Shown piece after piece: positions 36,402 through 48,685 of a DNA stretch of 64,000 bases. Positions within the stretch are counted from its first letter, which is position 1, and every line of letters begins with the position of its first letter. The translations under genes were made by a program, and so were the position numbers. The notes beneath the pieces were generated by a model, which was not told where the DNA came from, made no database searches, and saw nothing but the letters and a program-made list of their open reading frames with translations. This DNA comes from Anaeramoeba ignava (Eukaryota > Metamonada > Anaeramoebidae), in NCBI GenBank assembly GCA_028826165.1, contig JAPDFW010000131.1, forward strand, positions 1 through 64,000, in the 5' to 3' direction.

Positions 36402-38890
36402 TTATTGTAAATCTTTGAAATGATAATCTTCATCCAAAGCTTTATTTAAAACCTTCTCAACTCTTTTCAAAGGAACCTTCAAATTTTTGCCTTTTGATTC
36501 AATAAAAACTCTCCAATATCGACAACCAGTAGTATGAGAAATCCAATAAATAATAGCATCAGTTTTTCGAGAAGATTTCGGGAAAAATTCAATAACATTT
36601 GGATGAGATAAACTGAATAAAACATTATAAAAAGCGCCACCATGCAATCCAATTACAATTTTAGCATTTGAAAAATATTCAACTAATTCTTTTAAATCAG
36701 TATGTTCTTTATGAGAAAAAATTTTCAAATCGTCTCCAAATCGTGCGGATAAATACGCCGTGATTTGCTTATCATTTACAACATTTCTTTCATTGTAAGT
36801 ATTTTTTCTTGGCAAATAAATAACATATTTTGGATTTGGATTTCGGAACTTTTCAAAATTCTCAGTTTCCAAAATAAATCTCAACAAAAAATTTTTGACT
36901 TCTGGAAGCTTTCTAGGATTTTCCCAGGGCAAGTTGCACGGAATAAACAAGTTATCGGCTTTGTAGGAATGAATATTATCGACAAACTCGACCGTAACAT
37001 TAAAGTCTGTTTTAACAAATTGCCAAAATTGATAGAGAACAGGGTCTCTTGGTCTCAAACCGACAATGGTCCAACCTTGATCCTTTATGAAGGGTCTAAT
37101 CTGAACTAACAAACAAGCAGTACGATCGATCCAGTGCTGGAACTGCGCGCCCCATTCTGTATTTACTAAGACAACTTTGTCAAAGTGTCTTGGCTTGTGC
37201 AAAATCGGGTTTTCCAAGTTATGAATCGTTGTATTTGGACGACAAATAGGGACGTCCCTAAATTTCCTATTTTGAACAACCGTCAAGTTCCCGTACATGA
37301 TGTCTGTGTAGTTGAAATACGCTTTTCTTGTTTTCTTGTCGATCACTTGATTATAACGGGGTTTTTCTAGTTTGATAAAGAGATCAAATGATTCTTCATC
37401 TATAAAATGTGGTGCTTCTAATGTAAATGGTTCATATTTGATTTGATAGTCGATTTGATGTTCGGATACTATTTTTTTCGTTATTGGTAATTGTTTTCCA
37501 TATCCTGGATCATCGATGTATTTTAGATCTTCTTCTGTTTGAAATAAATATGGATTTTCATATTCCTCAAAAAGAGTGTCGAATTGAAAATCGACTGATC
37601 TATTATTTGTAGAACCTTTTTTGGAATTAATTTTAATTTTTAAATTTGATTTTATAAATGAATTTTGATTTTAATTTTGATTTTGATTTTGGATTTGATT
37701 TTATAAATGAATTTTAATTTTGATTTTGATTTTGATTTTGATTTTAATTTTGATTTTAATTTTATAAATGAATTTTAATTTTGATTTTAAATATAATTTT
37801 GATTTTGATTTTATAAATGAATTTTAATTTTGATTTAAATTTTGATTTTCATTTTAATTTTCATTTTCATTTTCATTTAAATTTTGATTTTGATTTTGAT
37901 TTTATAAATGAATTTTAATTTTATAAATGAATTTTGATTTTGATTTTAATTTTAATTTTAATTTTGATTTTGATTTTGATTTTGATTTTGATTTTAATTT
38001 TGATTTTGATTTTAAATATAATTTTGATTTTGATTTTATAAATGAATTTTAATTTTGATTTAAATTTTGATTTTCATTTTAATTTTCATTTTCATTTTCA
38101 TTTAAATTTTGATTTTGATTTTGATTTTAAATATAATTTTGATTTTGATTTTGATTTTAATTTTAATTTTGATTTTGATTTTCATTTTGATTTAAATTTT
38201 GATTTTGGTTTTAATTTTAATTTTAATTTTAATTTTAATTTTAATTTTAATTTTAATTTTAATTTTAATTTTAATTTTAATTTTAATTTTAATTTTAATT
38301 TTAATTTTAATTTTAATTTTAATTTTAATTTTCATTTTAATTTTGATTTTAAATTTTAATTTTAATTTTCATTTTCATTTTAAATTTAATTTTAATTTTC
38401 ATTTTAATTTTGATTTTGATTTTGATTTTCATTTTAATTTTGATTTTCATTTTAACTTTGATTTTGATTTTAATTTTAATTTTGATTTTGATTTTAAATA
38501 TAAATTTGATTTTCATTTTGATTTTAATTTTAATTTTGATTTTAATTTTGATTTTGATTTTGATTTTCATTTTAATTTTAATTTTAATTTTAAATTTGAT
38601 TTTAATTTTAATTTTAATTTTCATTTTAATTTTGATTTTAATTTTAATTTTGATTTTAATTTTAATTTTAATTTTGATTTTGATTTTGATTTTAATTTTA
38701 ATTTTAATATTAAATTTTCATTTTCATTTTAATATTAAATTTTACTTAAAAAAGGGAAAGAAGAATGCGTTAAATAGTGTAAAAATAAAAATATTAAAAA
38801 AATTATAATTGAATATAATTTCGCATCAACACTTTCAAATTTCTTTAAAATTGATTGAATAAAAATAAAAAAACGTATTTTAAAACTCAT
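36402..38890 (-). CDS. Type II membrane GT61-family glycosyltransferase (2 exons)
   Basis: Minus-strand exons 38890-38746 and 37615-36402, 452 aa, phase 1 junction. Exon 1 encodes MSFKIRFF and a signal anchor (LYSIIIFLIFLFLHYL at about residues 29-44), which supports this distant start. The lumenal part has FDKVVLVNTEWGAQFQHWIDR, YLPRKNTYNERNV(V)ND, NAKIVIGLHGGAFYNVLF and NVIEFFP, the DUF563/GT61 pattern shared with EOGT, POMGNT2 and plant xylosyltransferases. Likely role: transfer of GlcNAc or a pentose to proteins or glycans in the ER/Golgi. The acceptor cannot be inferred. The 1130-nt intron is made of hexamers. The reading frame of exon 2 is open well upstream of the nearest in-frame start-like codon, confirming the upstream exon. 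Confidence 0.85.
37616..38745 (-). repeat. (AAAATC/AAAATT)n intron of the GT61 gene
   Basis: 1130 nt, sense-strand AAAATC, AAAATT and AAAATG hexamers, with repeated TTCATTTATAAAATC motifs (plus-strand positions about 37651, 37701, 37762, 37811, 37903, 37922, 38037). Confidence 0.95.
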
Positions 38891-39163
38891 CAAAAAATAT
38901 GATTTTGTGTTGTTGGAATGATATAAATAATAATATAAATAATAAAAAGTAAAAAAGAAAAAATGAAAAAATGAAAAATGAAAAAAATGAAAAATGAAAA
39001 AATTTTTTTTTAAATGATTAATTTTTTTTTTTTGTTAGATTTTAGAAAGTATTGTTCCACTTTTAAATAAAGAAAAATGATTTGAAGATTTTTTATTTTT
39101 GATTTTTATTTTGAAAAATGTTTCTATTGGAAAAGAAGAAGAAGAAGAAAGAAAAAATTGGTT

Positions 39164-42100
39164 TTAGTTAATTCTGTTAGTAAAAGGATAAATAAAAATG
39201 GAAGATTTTTTTGAAATTTCAGGAATTTCTTTAGATTTTCCATTGGGAAAATATTCCAAAGCACGAATCCAAGGAAATTGAACTAAACCAGGAAGAAGAG
39301 GAAGAAAATTGTAATTAATTGTTTGAATTGAACGAGGAAGAACATGAATTTGAGTTGAAGAAAAACCTGAGAAAAAAAAGGATCCTTTGTTTTCAATTTC
39401 AAAAGAAAAACGGCAAATATTTGATGAATTATTCTGAATCTCAATTTTGCAAGTTATTTCCTCTCCAATATATCCTTCATGTGGGATTTCAATTGAAACT
39501 GTCACTAATTTCTTCAAAATCACAACTTTTGGAATCGGAAAAAATATTGATGTTTCTAATAATTCTTGATTCCATTTCCCAGGAAATTGTCCTGTTTGAA
39601 AATCACTTTTTGGATCGTGAAAAATCAAATTTTTTCTTTTGAATTGAATCTCGACATTTCCGATTGGAATCAACGAATTAGTTTTTGCATTTTGCAAGGA
39701 ATTCAAACAGAATAAATTGGAAAATCGATGGCCTTTATGTATTAAATTTTGATCCAAATCATTTTCGATTGATTCTTGATTCCAAAGTGTGAAATCTTTT
39801 GATAAATTAACTGAAAATTTGGAAATTTCCATTTGAGTTGGCACTTCAATAGAGGTTGATGAAGAAAGGAAAAATTTATGGTTGTAAACTAACGAAGGAT
39901 GACCTTGTGATGTGTGCTCAAAGCTTGGAGAGAAGAATTGGAAATCTGTTTTGAAGGGAGTCTGGAACGAAAGGATAAAATCAATGAAAGTTGCTGTTTT
40001 ATAATTATTTTTTGTTTCATATTCCACTTTTAATTGAAAATTTTGTCTGACCTCTTCCTCGCTACGAAAGAATAAGATCTCCTTGTGCGTGCAATTAGGA
40101 GGTATTTCTGGAATATTGATTTTGGTTCCGTTGACGGATTCTTCAGGACTGTCTCGAAAAACTCTACACTTATCATACTTTCCTGTAGCAATAAGAATAT
40201 ATTCTCCACTTAATACATGATCTTCATGACTAGAAAATGAGAACTCAATTGGATAATATTCGTGTACCAAAGGTGGTGGATCAGATTTAATGCGAATCTT
40301 CATCCGTGGCTCTGGTCGAATTACATATACAGTTGGTCGTTGTGGAAATGAAATTGGATCGAATTTTTCAAGTTGTGAAATTTCAAGTGGATTCCAATGG
40401 AATTTAATAGAGCTTATATTTTCCTTTCCAACGCACAACACAACACCAGTACATTGTATTTGTTCGATTTTGCGCGCTTGGAGTTCGAATGTCAGAATTT
40501 TTGGGGTGTCTGGAAGAAGAATAAGTGTTTCTCCTTCGTTTTCATTATCGATATCTTGATATTCAAGTGAGAAATTATGTGTTTGTTCGTTGAAAAAGAA
40601 TTCTAGCTTAGATATTGAAAGAAGTTTTGGAAAGTGTGAACAGAAGTAACTTTTAAGAATAATTTTCTGATTTTGGAAAATTGTTGATTTTGTAAAATGA
40701 ATTCGTAAATCAATTAAATTGAAAAAAGGATCACTTGTTGAAATAACAATAACTTCAGAAGGATTAAGGGGTTCTATATTGAATTTAAAGGAGTTTAATT
40801 TTAAATTGAATTTTAATCTTTTGGATTCTAAATTAAATTTAAATTTCAAAATGAATTTTAATTTTAATTGAATTTTAAAATGAGTTTAATATTGAATTTT
40901 AATTTTAAATTGAATTTTAATTTCATATTGAATTGAATTTAATTTTAAAATGAGTTTAATATTGAATTGAATTTAATTTTAATTTGAATTTTATATTGAA
41001 TTGAATTGAATTGAATTTTTTACTTCAATAGAAGAAATAAACTTTTGAAAATATAAATTCCTCTTTGTAGATTTTAAATTAAGCTCAGGTGATAAAATTG
41101 TAAGAAGAGAAATTAGAAAAAGTTGCTTATCATTGGTTTTAATTCCACATTCCATCAATAAATCAAGAGGATGTAACAACAAACAAGACCATTTTTCCTT
41201 TCGAATTTTATTTGGAATATTTTTCAATTTGGAAACAACTTCAGCGAATAAATTTTGTTCAAAAAGTTGATCCGCAATTTTCATTTCAAAAGTAAGAAGT
41301 AATTTATCGGAATGTGGAGTTTGACGGGAATAGAAATCAAACGCTCTTTCAAATAATTGAATGATTTCAGAAGATTGAGGAATATTTTCTTCAGCGATTA
41401 ATTCTTGCAATAAATTAAACTCATTATTTGATTGTCCAATAAAATTAATACTTGGCAAATCAAATAACTTTGAATAATAAGTTTTGTATGAATTTTGACT
41501 TTTTGGAATTTTGTCAATTTCTTGTTGATAAATTTCAATCAGCCTTTTGACAAGATTATATCTTTTAAGGGCATATTCACCAGCTAGAGAGTAATAAAAT
41601 CCAATATTATGCCATGGGTTTAATTGGGGAGATAAATTTCGGTTATCAAATTTCTCAAGAAGTTTTGCAATCGCTGAATATTGATGAGAAATACTTGAAT
41701 AATCAATGAAAATTGTATCTTGTGATTCAGGTTGAAATTTGATGAAGAATTGAATGTGTTTTCTGAATTCATCAAGTCCTTCAATAACGTTATTTGAAGA
41801 GAAAAATAATTTTATCATTTTGATCATAAGAATTTCAAGTAAAATTTTAATTTCATAAAAATTTTGTTTATTGGGTGTAATTTCCTTGATTTCTTGATAT
41901 GCTTTTTTGTAATATTTAATTGCATTTTTGGTTTCTGATCTGCATTCGCTATAAAACCCACATTTGAATTGATGTCTTGCTATTAATTTTGCTTGTGTTT
42001 TTTTATTGAGATTGTCTTGATATTTTTTGATATTTCGTATTTCTTCTTTATAAAGTCTTGCAGCAAAATTATGAATTGTATATTCTACTCTTTTGAGGTT

Positions 42101-43117
42101 TTGTTCAGATTCGTTTGATGAGTAAATGAGAATGGATCCTTTTTTGGCTTCTAATTCTCCTTTTCTTTTTAATGAGATGATTTTTTCTTCCAAAATTTCA
42201 TCTTTTTCAAATAATTCATTTTAGAATTAAATTGAAATTAAAATTTAAATTAATATTAAATTAAATTAAAATTAAAATTAAAATTAAATTCAAATTAAAT
42301 TCAAATTAAATTGAAATTAAAATTAAATTGAAATCAAAATTAAAATTAAAATTAAATTAAATTAAATTAAATTTAAAATTAAATTAAATTTAAAATTAAA
42401 ATTAAATTAAAATTGAATTGAAATTAATATTAAAATTAAAATTAAAATTAAATTAAAATTAAAATTAAATTCAAATTAATATTAAAATTAAATTCAAATT
42501 AAATTCAAATTAAATTGAAATTAAATCAAAATTAAATTGAAATTAAAATGAAATTAAAATTAAAATTAAAATTAAAATTAAATATGAAATTAAATTAAAA
42601 TTAAAATTTAAATTAAAATTAAAATTAAATTAATATTAAAATTAAATTGAAATTAAAATTAAATTTAAATTAAATTGAAATTAAATTAAAATTAAATTCA
42701 TAATAAAATTATTCAAATTTTTAATATACTCGCAATAGTGTTATTACTGGGAATAACTAGCAATATTATAAATTTCATATTTCTTAATTTAGAACTCTCA
42801 TTTAAATGATGAATTTGATCAACTATTTCTTTTTCTTTTGATTGCCATTCATTTAAATCTAAAATATAACAAGAAACAGTAACAACTGGATAAGTATAAA
42901 AATGTTTAATAAGCCAATCTGCCTTGAGAATTCCTTCAGGAATATAATTTTCTCTTGATATATTTGTTTTTCTTTTGTGTGCTTTCATTTGAGTAAAAGA
43001 AACAAAATGAAATTTTTTTGCAAAATTTTTTTGAATCAAATTTTGAGTTTCTTGATCTCCTGATAATCCAACTAAAGGAATTGGTTTTGCTAATATTTCT
43101 GTTGGATAATAAAACAT
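39164..43117 (-). CDS. TRAPPC11: TRAPP complex subunit 11 (foie gras domain)
   Basis: Exon 1 is 43117-42730, exon 2 is 42201 to about 41024, and exon 3 runs from about 40827/40773 down to 39164 (roughly 1,080 aa). Exon 1: KPIPLVGLSGDQETQNLI, then YIPEGILKADWLIKHF, like YIPKGILKTGWMNKHL of animals. Exon 2 is the foie gras domain: LNKKTQAKLIARHQFKCGFYSEC, NAIKYYKKAYQEI, LDEFRKHI, GFYYSLAGEYALKR. Exon 3 is the beta-rich C-terminus ending FSGFSSTQIHVLP, YNFLPLLPGLVQFP and SSIFIYP. The exon 1-2 junction is in frame (acceptor AAAAAG at 42202). The exon 2-3 junction is not solved: the obvious donor (GTAAAA) is phase 0, but available acceptors need phase 1 or 2. TRAPPC11 tethers vesicles between ER and Golgi. 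Confidence 0.87.
42202..42729 (-). repeat. AT-hexamer intron 1 of TRAPPC11
   Basis: 528 nt of AAATTAAAATTAAATT-type sequence on the plus strand (sense TTTAATTTTAATTT), so its polarity is opposite to the A-rich-sense introns. Confidence 0.85.
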
Positions 43118-43255
43118 CTCGAAAAGAAAAAAAATATTTTTATAAAATTTAAAAGAATCAAAAAAATGAAAAAAAAAAGGAATAAAAATGATTTTTAATT
43201 TTTTAAAAAAAAAATTTTGAAAAGAAAAAATTAATAAAAAAAAAATATTTATTAA

Positions 43256-43579
43256 TTAAATAGTCCATTTATTTCCACAATGAAGACAAGAACAAAAAGT
43301 TGTCATTGGTTCATCTGCTGAACGGATTTGAAGCTCGTAAAAATTAGCTTCGTATTTACCGCATTTTGGGCATTGCAAAGTTGTTGTTTTCTGACCTTGA
43401 TTTGCATTTGTTTCAACAAAAGTCACTTTATTTATTTTAGTTTTTAAATCAATAGGAAATATTCTTTCTTGAGTTATATTATATCTATATGGACATGTTT
43501 GACAAACTAATGTTAATCTTCCTGATTCACTTCCTCCTGAAAATAAAAGTAAATTTCCACAATAAGGACAAAATTGCAT
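43256..43579 (-). CDS. POLR3K: RNA polymerase III subunit C11/RPC10 (TFIIS-like)
   Basis: 107-aa intronless ORF, the usual family length. N-terminal zinc ribbon: FCPYCGN and CQTCPYRYNIT (the CPY.xNIT block is typical of RPC11). C-terminal TFIIS-type zinc ribbon: CPKCGKYEANF, then QIRSADEPMTTF with the acidic DE pair that stimulates RNA cleavage, then CLHCGNKW. It is the intrinsic transcript-cleavage and termination subunit of Pol III. The start lies next to a T-rich CATTTTTTTTC motif on the minus strand; upstream lies satellite array B. Confidence 0.92.
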   Translation of the reverse strand: MQFCPYCGNLLLFSGGSESGRLTLVCQTCPYRYNITQERIFPIDLKTKINKVTFVETNANQGQKTTTLQCPKCGKYEANFYELQIRSADEPMTTFCSCLHCGNKWTI

Positions 43580-43619
43580 GAATAAATTTATTTAATTTGA
43601 AAAAAAATGAAATTCAAAA

Positions 43620-45930
43620 AAATTTATTTAAATTTTTAATAAATAAAATATTTTAATATTTTAATAATAAAATTGAATATAAAATTATATTTTTAAATTA
43701 ATTTATAAATTAAATATTAAATTAAATCTATTTTCATTCTTTATATTTCTATATGTTTAAATATTTAATAAATAAAATATTTAAATCTAAATTAATAAAA
43801 TAATATTTTAATAATAGAATTAAATATAAAATTATATTTTTAAATTAATTTATAAATTAAATATTAAATTAAATCTATTCTCATTTTTTATATTTATATG
43901 TTTAAATATTTAATAAATAAAATATTTAAATTTAAATTAATAAAATAATATTTTAATAATAGAATTAAATATAAAATTATATTTTTAAGTTAATTTATAA
44001 ATTAAATATTAAATTAAATCTATTCTCATTTTTTTATATTTATATGTTAAAATATTTAATAAAGAAAATATTTAAATCTAAATTAATAAAATAATATTTT
44101 AATAATAAAAATTGAATATAAAATTATATTTTTAAATTAATTTATAAATTAAATATTAAATTAAATCTATTTTCATTCTTTATATTTATATGTTTAAATA
44201 TTTAATAAATAAAATATTTAAATCTAAATTAATAAAATAATATTTTAATAATAAAATTAAATATAAAATTATATTTTTAAATTAATTTATAAATTAGATA
44301 TTAAATTAAATCTATTTTCATTTTTTATATTTATATGTTAAATATTTAATAAAGAAAATGTTTAAATCTAAATTAATAAAATAATATTTTAATAATAAAA
44401 TTAAATATAAAATTATATTTTTAAATTAATTTATAAATTAATTATTAAATTAAATCTATTTTCATTTTTTATATTTATATGTTAAATATTTAATAAAGAA
44501 AATATTTAAATCTAAATTAATAAAATAATATTTTAATAATAAAATTAGATATAAAATTATATTTTTAAATTAATTTATAAATTAGATATTAAATTAAATC
44601 TATTTTCATTTTTATATTTATATGTTTAAATATTTAATAAATAAAATATTTAAATATAAATTAATAAAATAATATTTTAATAATAAAATTGAATATAAAA
44701 TTATATTTTTAAATTAATTTATAAATTAAATATTAAATTAAATCTATTCTCATTCTTTATATTTATATGTTTAAATATTTAATAAATAAAATATTTAAAT
44801 CTAAATTAATAAATTATTATTTTAATAATAGAATTGGATATAAAATTATATTTTTAAATTGATTTATAAATTAGATATTAAATTAAATCTATTTTCATTT
44901 TTATATTTCTTTTGTTTAAATATTTAATAAATAAAATATTTAAATCAAATTAATAAATTAATATTTTAATAATAAAATTGAATATAAAATTATATTTTTA
45001 AATTAATTTATAAATTAAATATTAAATTAAATCTATTTTCATTCTTTATATTTATATGTTTAAATATTTAATAAATAAAAATATTTAAATTTAAATTAAT
45101 AAAATAATATTTTAATAATAAAATTAAATATAAAATTATATTTTTAAATTAATTTATAAATTAAATATTAAATTAAATCTATTCTCATTCTTTATATTTA
45201 TATGTTTAAATGTTTAATAAATAAAATATTTAAATCTAAATTAATAAAATAATATTTTAATAATAAAATTAAATATAAAATTATATTTTTAAATTGATTT
45301 ATAAATTAAATATTAAATTAAATCTATTCTCATTTTTATATTTATATGTTTAAATATTTAATAAATAAAATATTTAAATCTAAATTAATAAAATAATATT
45401 TTAATAATAGAATTGGATATAAAATTATATTTTTAAGTTAATTTATAAATTAGATATTAAATTAAATCTATTCTTATTCTTTATATTTATATGTTAAATG
45501 TTTAATAAATAAAATATTTAAATCTAAATTAATAAAATAATATTTTAATAATAGAATTGGATATAAAATTATATTTTTAAATTGATTTATAAATTAAATA
45601 TTAAATTAAATCTATTCTCATTCTTTATATTTATATGTTTAAATATTTAATAAATAAAATATTTAAATCTAAATCAATAAAATAATATTTTAATAATAAA
45701 ATTAGATATAAAATTATATTTTTAAATTAATTTATAAATTAGATATTAAATTAAATCTATTCTTATTCTTTATATTTATATGTTTAAATGTTTAATAAAT
45801 AAAATATTTAAATCTAAATCAATAAAATAATATTTTAATAATAAAATTAGATATAAAATTATATTTTTAAATTAATTTATAAATTAGATATTAAATTAAA
45901 TCTATTCTCATTCTTTATATTTATATGTTT
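43620..45930. repeat. Satellite array B: about 16 copies of a 145-bp unit
   Basis: The marker TTAAATCTATT(T/C)(T/C)(C/T)ATT recurs at about 43728, 43875, 44020, 44167, 44312, 44456, 44600, 44744, 44889, 45033, 45179, 45324, 45468, 45612, 45759 and 45902. Spacing is 143-147, mean 144.9. Variants (AAATTAAATATA, AAATTAGATATA, GAATTGGATATA) are shared between neighbouring units, as expected from local homogenisation. No ORF. It lies between divergent POLR3K and the MARK-like kinase. Confidence 0.95.
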
Positions 45931-46569
45931 AAATATTTTTCCTTTTTTTTTAATTGATCATAAAAAGAAATTTGTTTTTTTTTAATTAGTTTTTCATTTT
46001 ATTCATTTTTATTAATTTTGATCTAAAAAAATCAAACTAAGAAAAAATTCTTGTTTAATTTTAAATTTGCTTTGGTGGATTTGAGTTGTTTATTTAATTC
46101 AAAATTCAATTCAAAAAGAAAAAAAAAGAAAAAAGATCAAAATGAATAAAAAATTCTTTTTGCTTCATTTTTGTTTTAATAAAATCACAAAAGGAAAAAT
46201 GAATTAAAAATTTAATTGTGATTCTTTGTTGGATTTACTATTTATTCAATTTATTCAATTTATCATTTTTTTTCTTCTTCTTTCCAATTTTAATTTTATT
46301 AAAATTTAATAAAAATTTAAAAAAATTCCATCAAAGATCTTCATCATTCTTCTTTTTTAAAACCAAAAAAAAAAAAGCAAAATTCAAATTACAAAATCAA
46401 AAATTAACCAAAAAAAAAACTAAAAAAAAAATTTAAAAAGATTTTTCATTTGTTTCTTTGCATTTTTTTTTTCTATTTTTGTTATTTTTGTGCAAAAATT
46501 CTTCTTAAATTATTATTATTTTTTTTAATTTTTTTTTATCATTAATTTTGAATCTTTTAAAAAAAAAAA
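45931..46569. other. Intergenic, upstream of MARK-like kinase
   Basis: About 640 nt, T-rich then A-rich, with several short spurious ORFs. A TTTTTCATTTTATTCATTTTT stretch lies near 45988. No convincing gene. Confidence 0.5.
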
Positions 46570-48467
46570 ATGTCAAGATATTCAAACTTTTCTCATCACA
46601 AAAAAGTAGTTGGAAATTATTTACTTTTAAAAACAATTGGAAAAGGAAGTTTTGGAAAAGTAAAACTTGGAAAGCATATTCTTACTGGATCACAAGTAAA
46701 AAATTGAATATAAAAAAATTCTAATATAAAAAAATTCTAATTCGATTTTTTCTTTTTTAAAAAGGTTGCAATTAAAATTATTGATAAATCATTAATTTCA
46801 ATAAGAAAAGGAGCTGAACAAAGACTCAAAAATGAATTGAAAATTTTACAAGAAATTAAACATCCAAATGTTATTTCTTTATATGAAATTATTGAAACTA
46901 AATCATTTGTTTATCTTATTACTCAATATGCTTCTGGAGGAGAACTTTTTGATTTCATTGTTTCTCATGGAAGATTAGAAGAACCTCTTACAAGAAAATT
47001 TTTTAGACAAATAATTGATGGTAAAAAAAAAAAACGGAAAAAAAAATTTTTTTTGTTCCACTTTTTTTTTTAATTAAAAATTTTCTTCTTAATTTTTTTT
47101 TCTTCCAAAATTTTTCTTATTTAGCTGTTGATTTTTGTCATAGTCATAATATTGCTCATAGGGATATAAAACCCGAGAACATTTTATTAGATGAAAAACT
47201 CAATATCAAGATCATCGATTTTGGACTTTCTAGCTTTATATCTTCAAATGGATTATGCAAGACATGTTGTGGATCACCATCATATTCAGCACCTGAATTG
47301 ATCAAAGGGAATATCTATGATCCTATCAAGGCAGATATATGGTCGATGGGTGTTCTTCTGTATGCTTTGTTATGTGGGAAGCTTCCTTTTCCTGGGACGA
47401 CAACTAAAGAAATCTGTGAAAGTATTTTATCAGCAAAATTTTCAGTTCCTTCTCATGTTTCAGAATCTGCAAAAGATCTATTAGAAATAATGATTGAGCC
47501 GAATCCTTTTTTGCGAGCTTCACTTGAGGAGATAAGATATCACAAATGGCTTAGTATTGGATATTCAGAACCACCTGAACGAATTATCATTCCTAAAAAC
47601 ATTTTGGAAAATCCAAAAGAATCAATAATTAATTTTTTAGTTGAAATTGGAGTTTCAAGAGATTCTTTATTAACTTCTTTGAAGAAAAACAAGTTCAATT
47701 CCTTCACCGCCACATATTTATTGGTTCATATGGAGATGAAGAAGAATCCCAATTATAAACTGCCAGTAAAACTTCGCGATGGAAAGATATATGTTGATCT
47801 CGCTGATAAATCAAAAAAAACTCCAAAAAATGAAGATCAAAATCAAGAAGGTTTTTCCAATCAAAAAAGACAAAGTGGAAGATTTCGGATCACAAAATGT
47901 ACAGAAGATTCTGAGAAGAATATTGTACCTGAAAAAGATCAAGCGAAAGTGGAGAAAGAAGAAGAGAAAAAGGAAACAAAGAAGAAGAGAACTCAAGAAA
48001 AAATTCAAGATCTTCATCCAAAATTATTTCGCAAAAAAATAGGGGATCGTTCTGCCACAGTGAATCTCAACGAAAAGATAACAAAAGATCTCCGCAAGCC
48101 TCGAGCACTTACTGTTCCCAAACAAGAGGACTTGAAGGAACCTGAAAAAAAAGATCAAAATTCTGATTCTCAAGAAGTTGATGAAGTTCGACAAATAAGA
48201 GGTCCTTTTCAAGTTACATCAACTTCTTCGAAATCACCAACAAAAATTATTTCTTTATGTCGCAAAATCCTTTCTCAAAATAATATTCCTTTTGCTTCTG
48301 TTTCTCCTTTTGTGATTAAGTGCACTGTTGAAAATATTGAGTTTGAAATTGAAGTTGTTAGTATTCCTGGTTTGAAAAAATTTAATGTGATTAAATTTAA
48401 AAGAATTTCTGGAAATTGTTGGGAATTTCAAAATATTTGGAGTCAAATTGCTCCTAAATTGAATTAA
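46570..48467 (+). CDS. MARK/Par-1-like kinase with UBA-like and KA1 domains (3 exons)
   Basis: Exons 46570-46695, 46765-47020 and 47125-48467, 574 aa; introns of 69 and 104 nt. Kinase domain at residues about 14-265: [39 protein letters not shown], then [13 protein letters not shown] with the T-loop Thr of the LKB1-activated (AMPK-related) family, and [24 protein letters not shown]-like segment ([17 protein letters not shown]...[11 protein letters not shown]) follows, then a charged linker. The C-terminal 90 residues form a KA1 domain: [42 protein letters not shown]. This architecture is that of MARK/Par-1 kinases, which act on polarity and microtubules and bind acidic membranes through KA1. 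Confidence 0.92.
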
Positions 48468-48685
48468 TTTTTTTCATTTTTCACTTTACTTTTCTTTTTG
48501 CTTTATTTTTACTTTTTTTTTTAATTTGTTTGTTTTTGTATTCATTTTTTTTATTAAATCAAAACAACTTGATAATTTTTCTTTTTTTTTTGGGTTTTGA
48601 TTTATTTTGATTTCTTTTTAAATTTCTTTTTAAATTTCTTTTTAAATTTCTTTTTAAATTTCTTCTAAATTTTTTAATTTGATTT
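48468..48685. other. Convergent intergenic spacer
   Basis: T-rich, with four copies of TTTCTTTTTAAA near 48610-48660 before the GET3 stop. No gene. Confidence 0.6.

Noticed and set aside
38042-38808. NFNFDF/ILILI plus-strand ORFs
   Set aside because: Hexamer intron of the GT61 gene on the other strand.
26115-45930. CRISPR-like arrays
   Set aside because: The repeats are head-to-tail satellites without unique spacers, in a clearly eukaryotic context.
47055-47075. GTTCCACTTTTT in a MARK-like kinase intron as another AAAAGTGGAA promoter copy
   Set aside because: It is inside a short intron on the antisense strand with no gene to serve; a chance match in T-rich sequence is likely.
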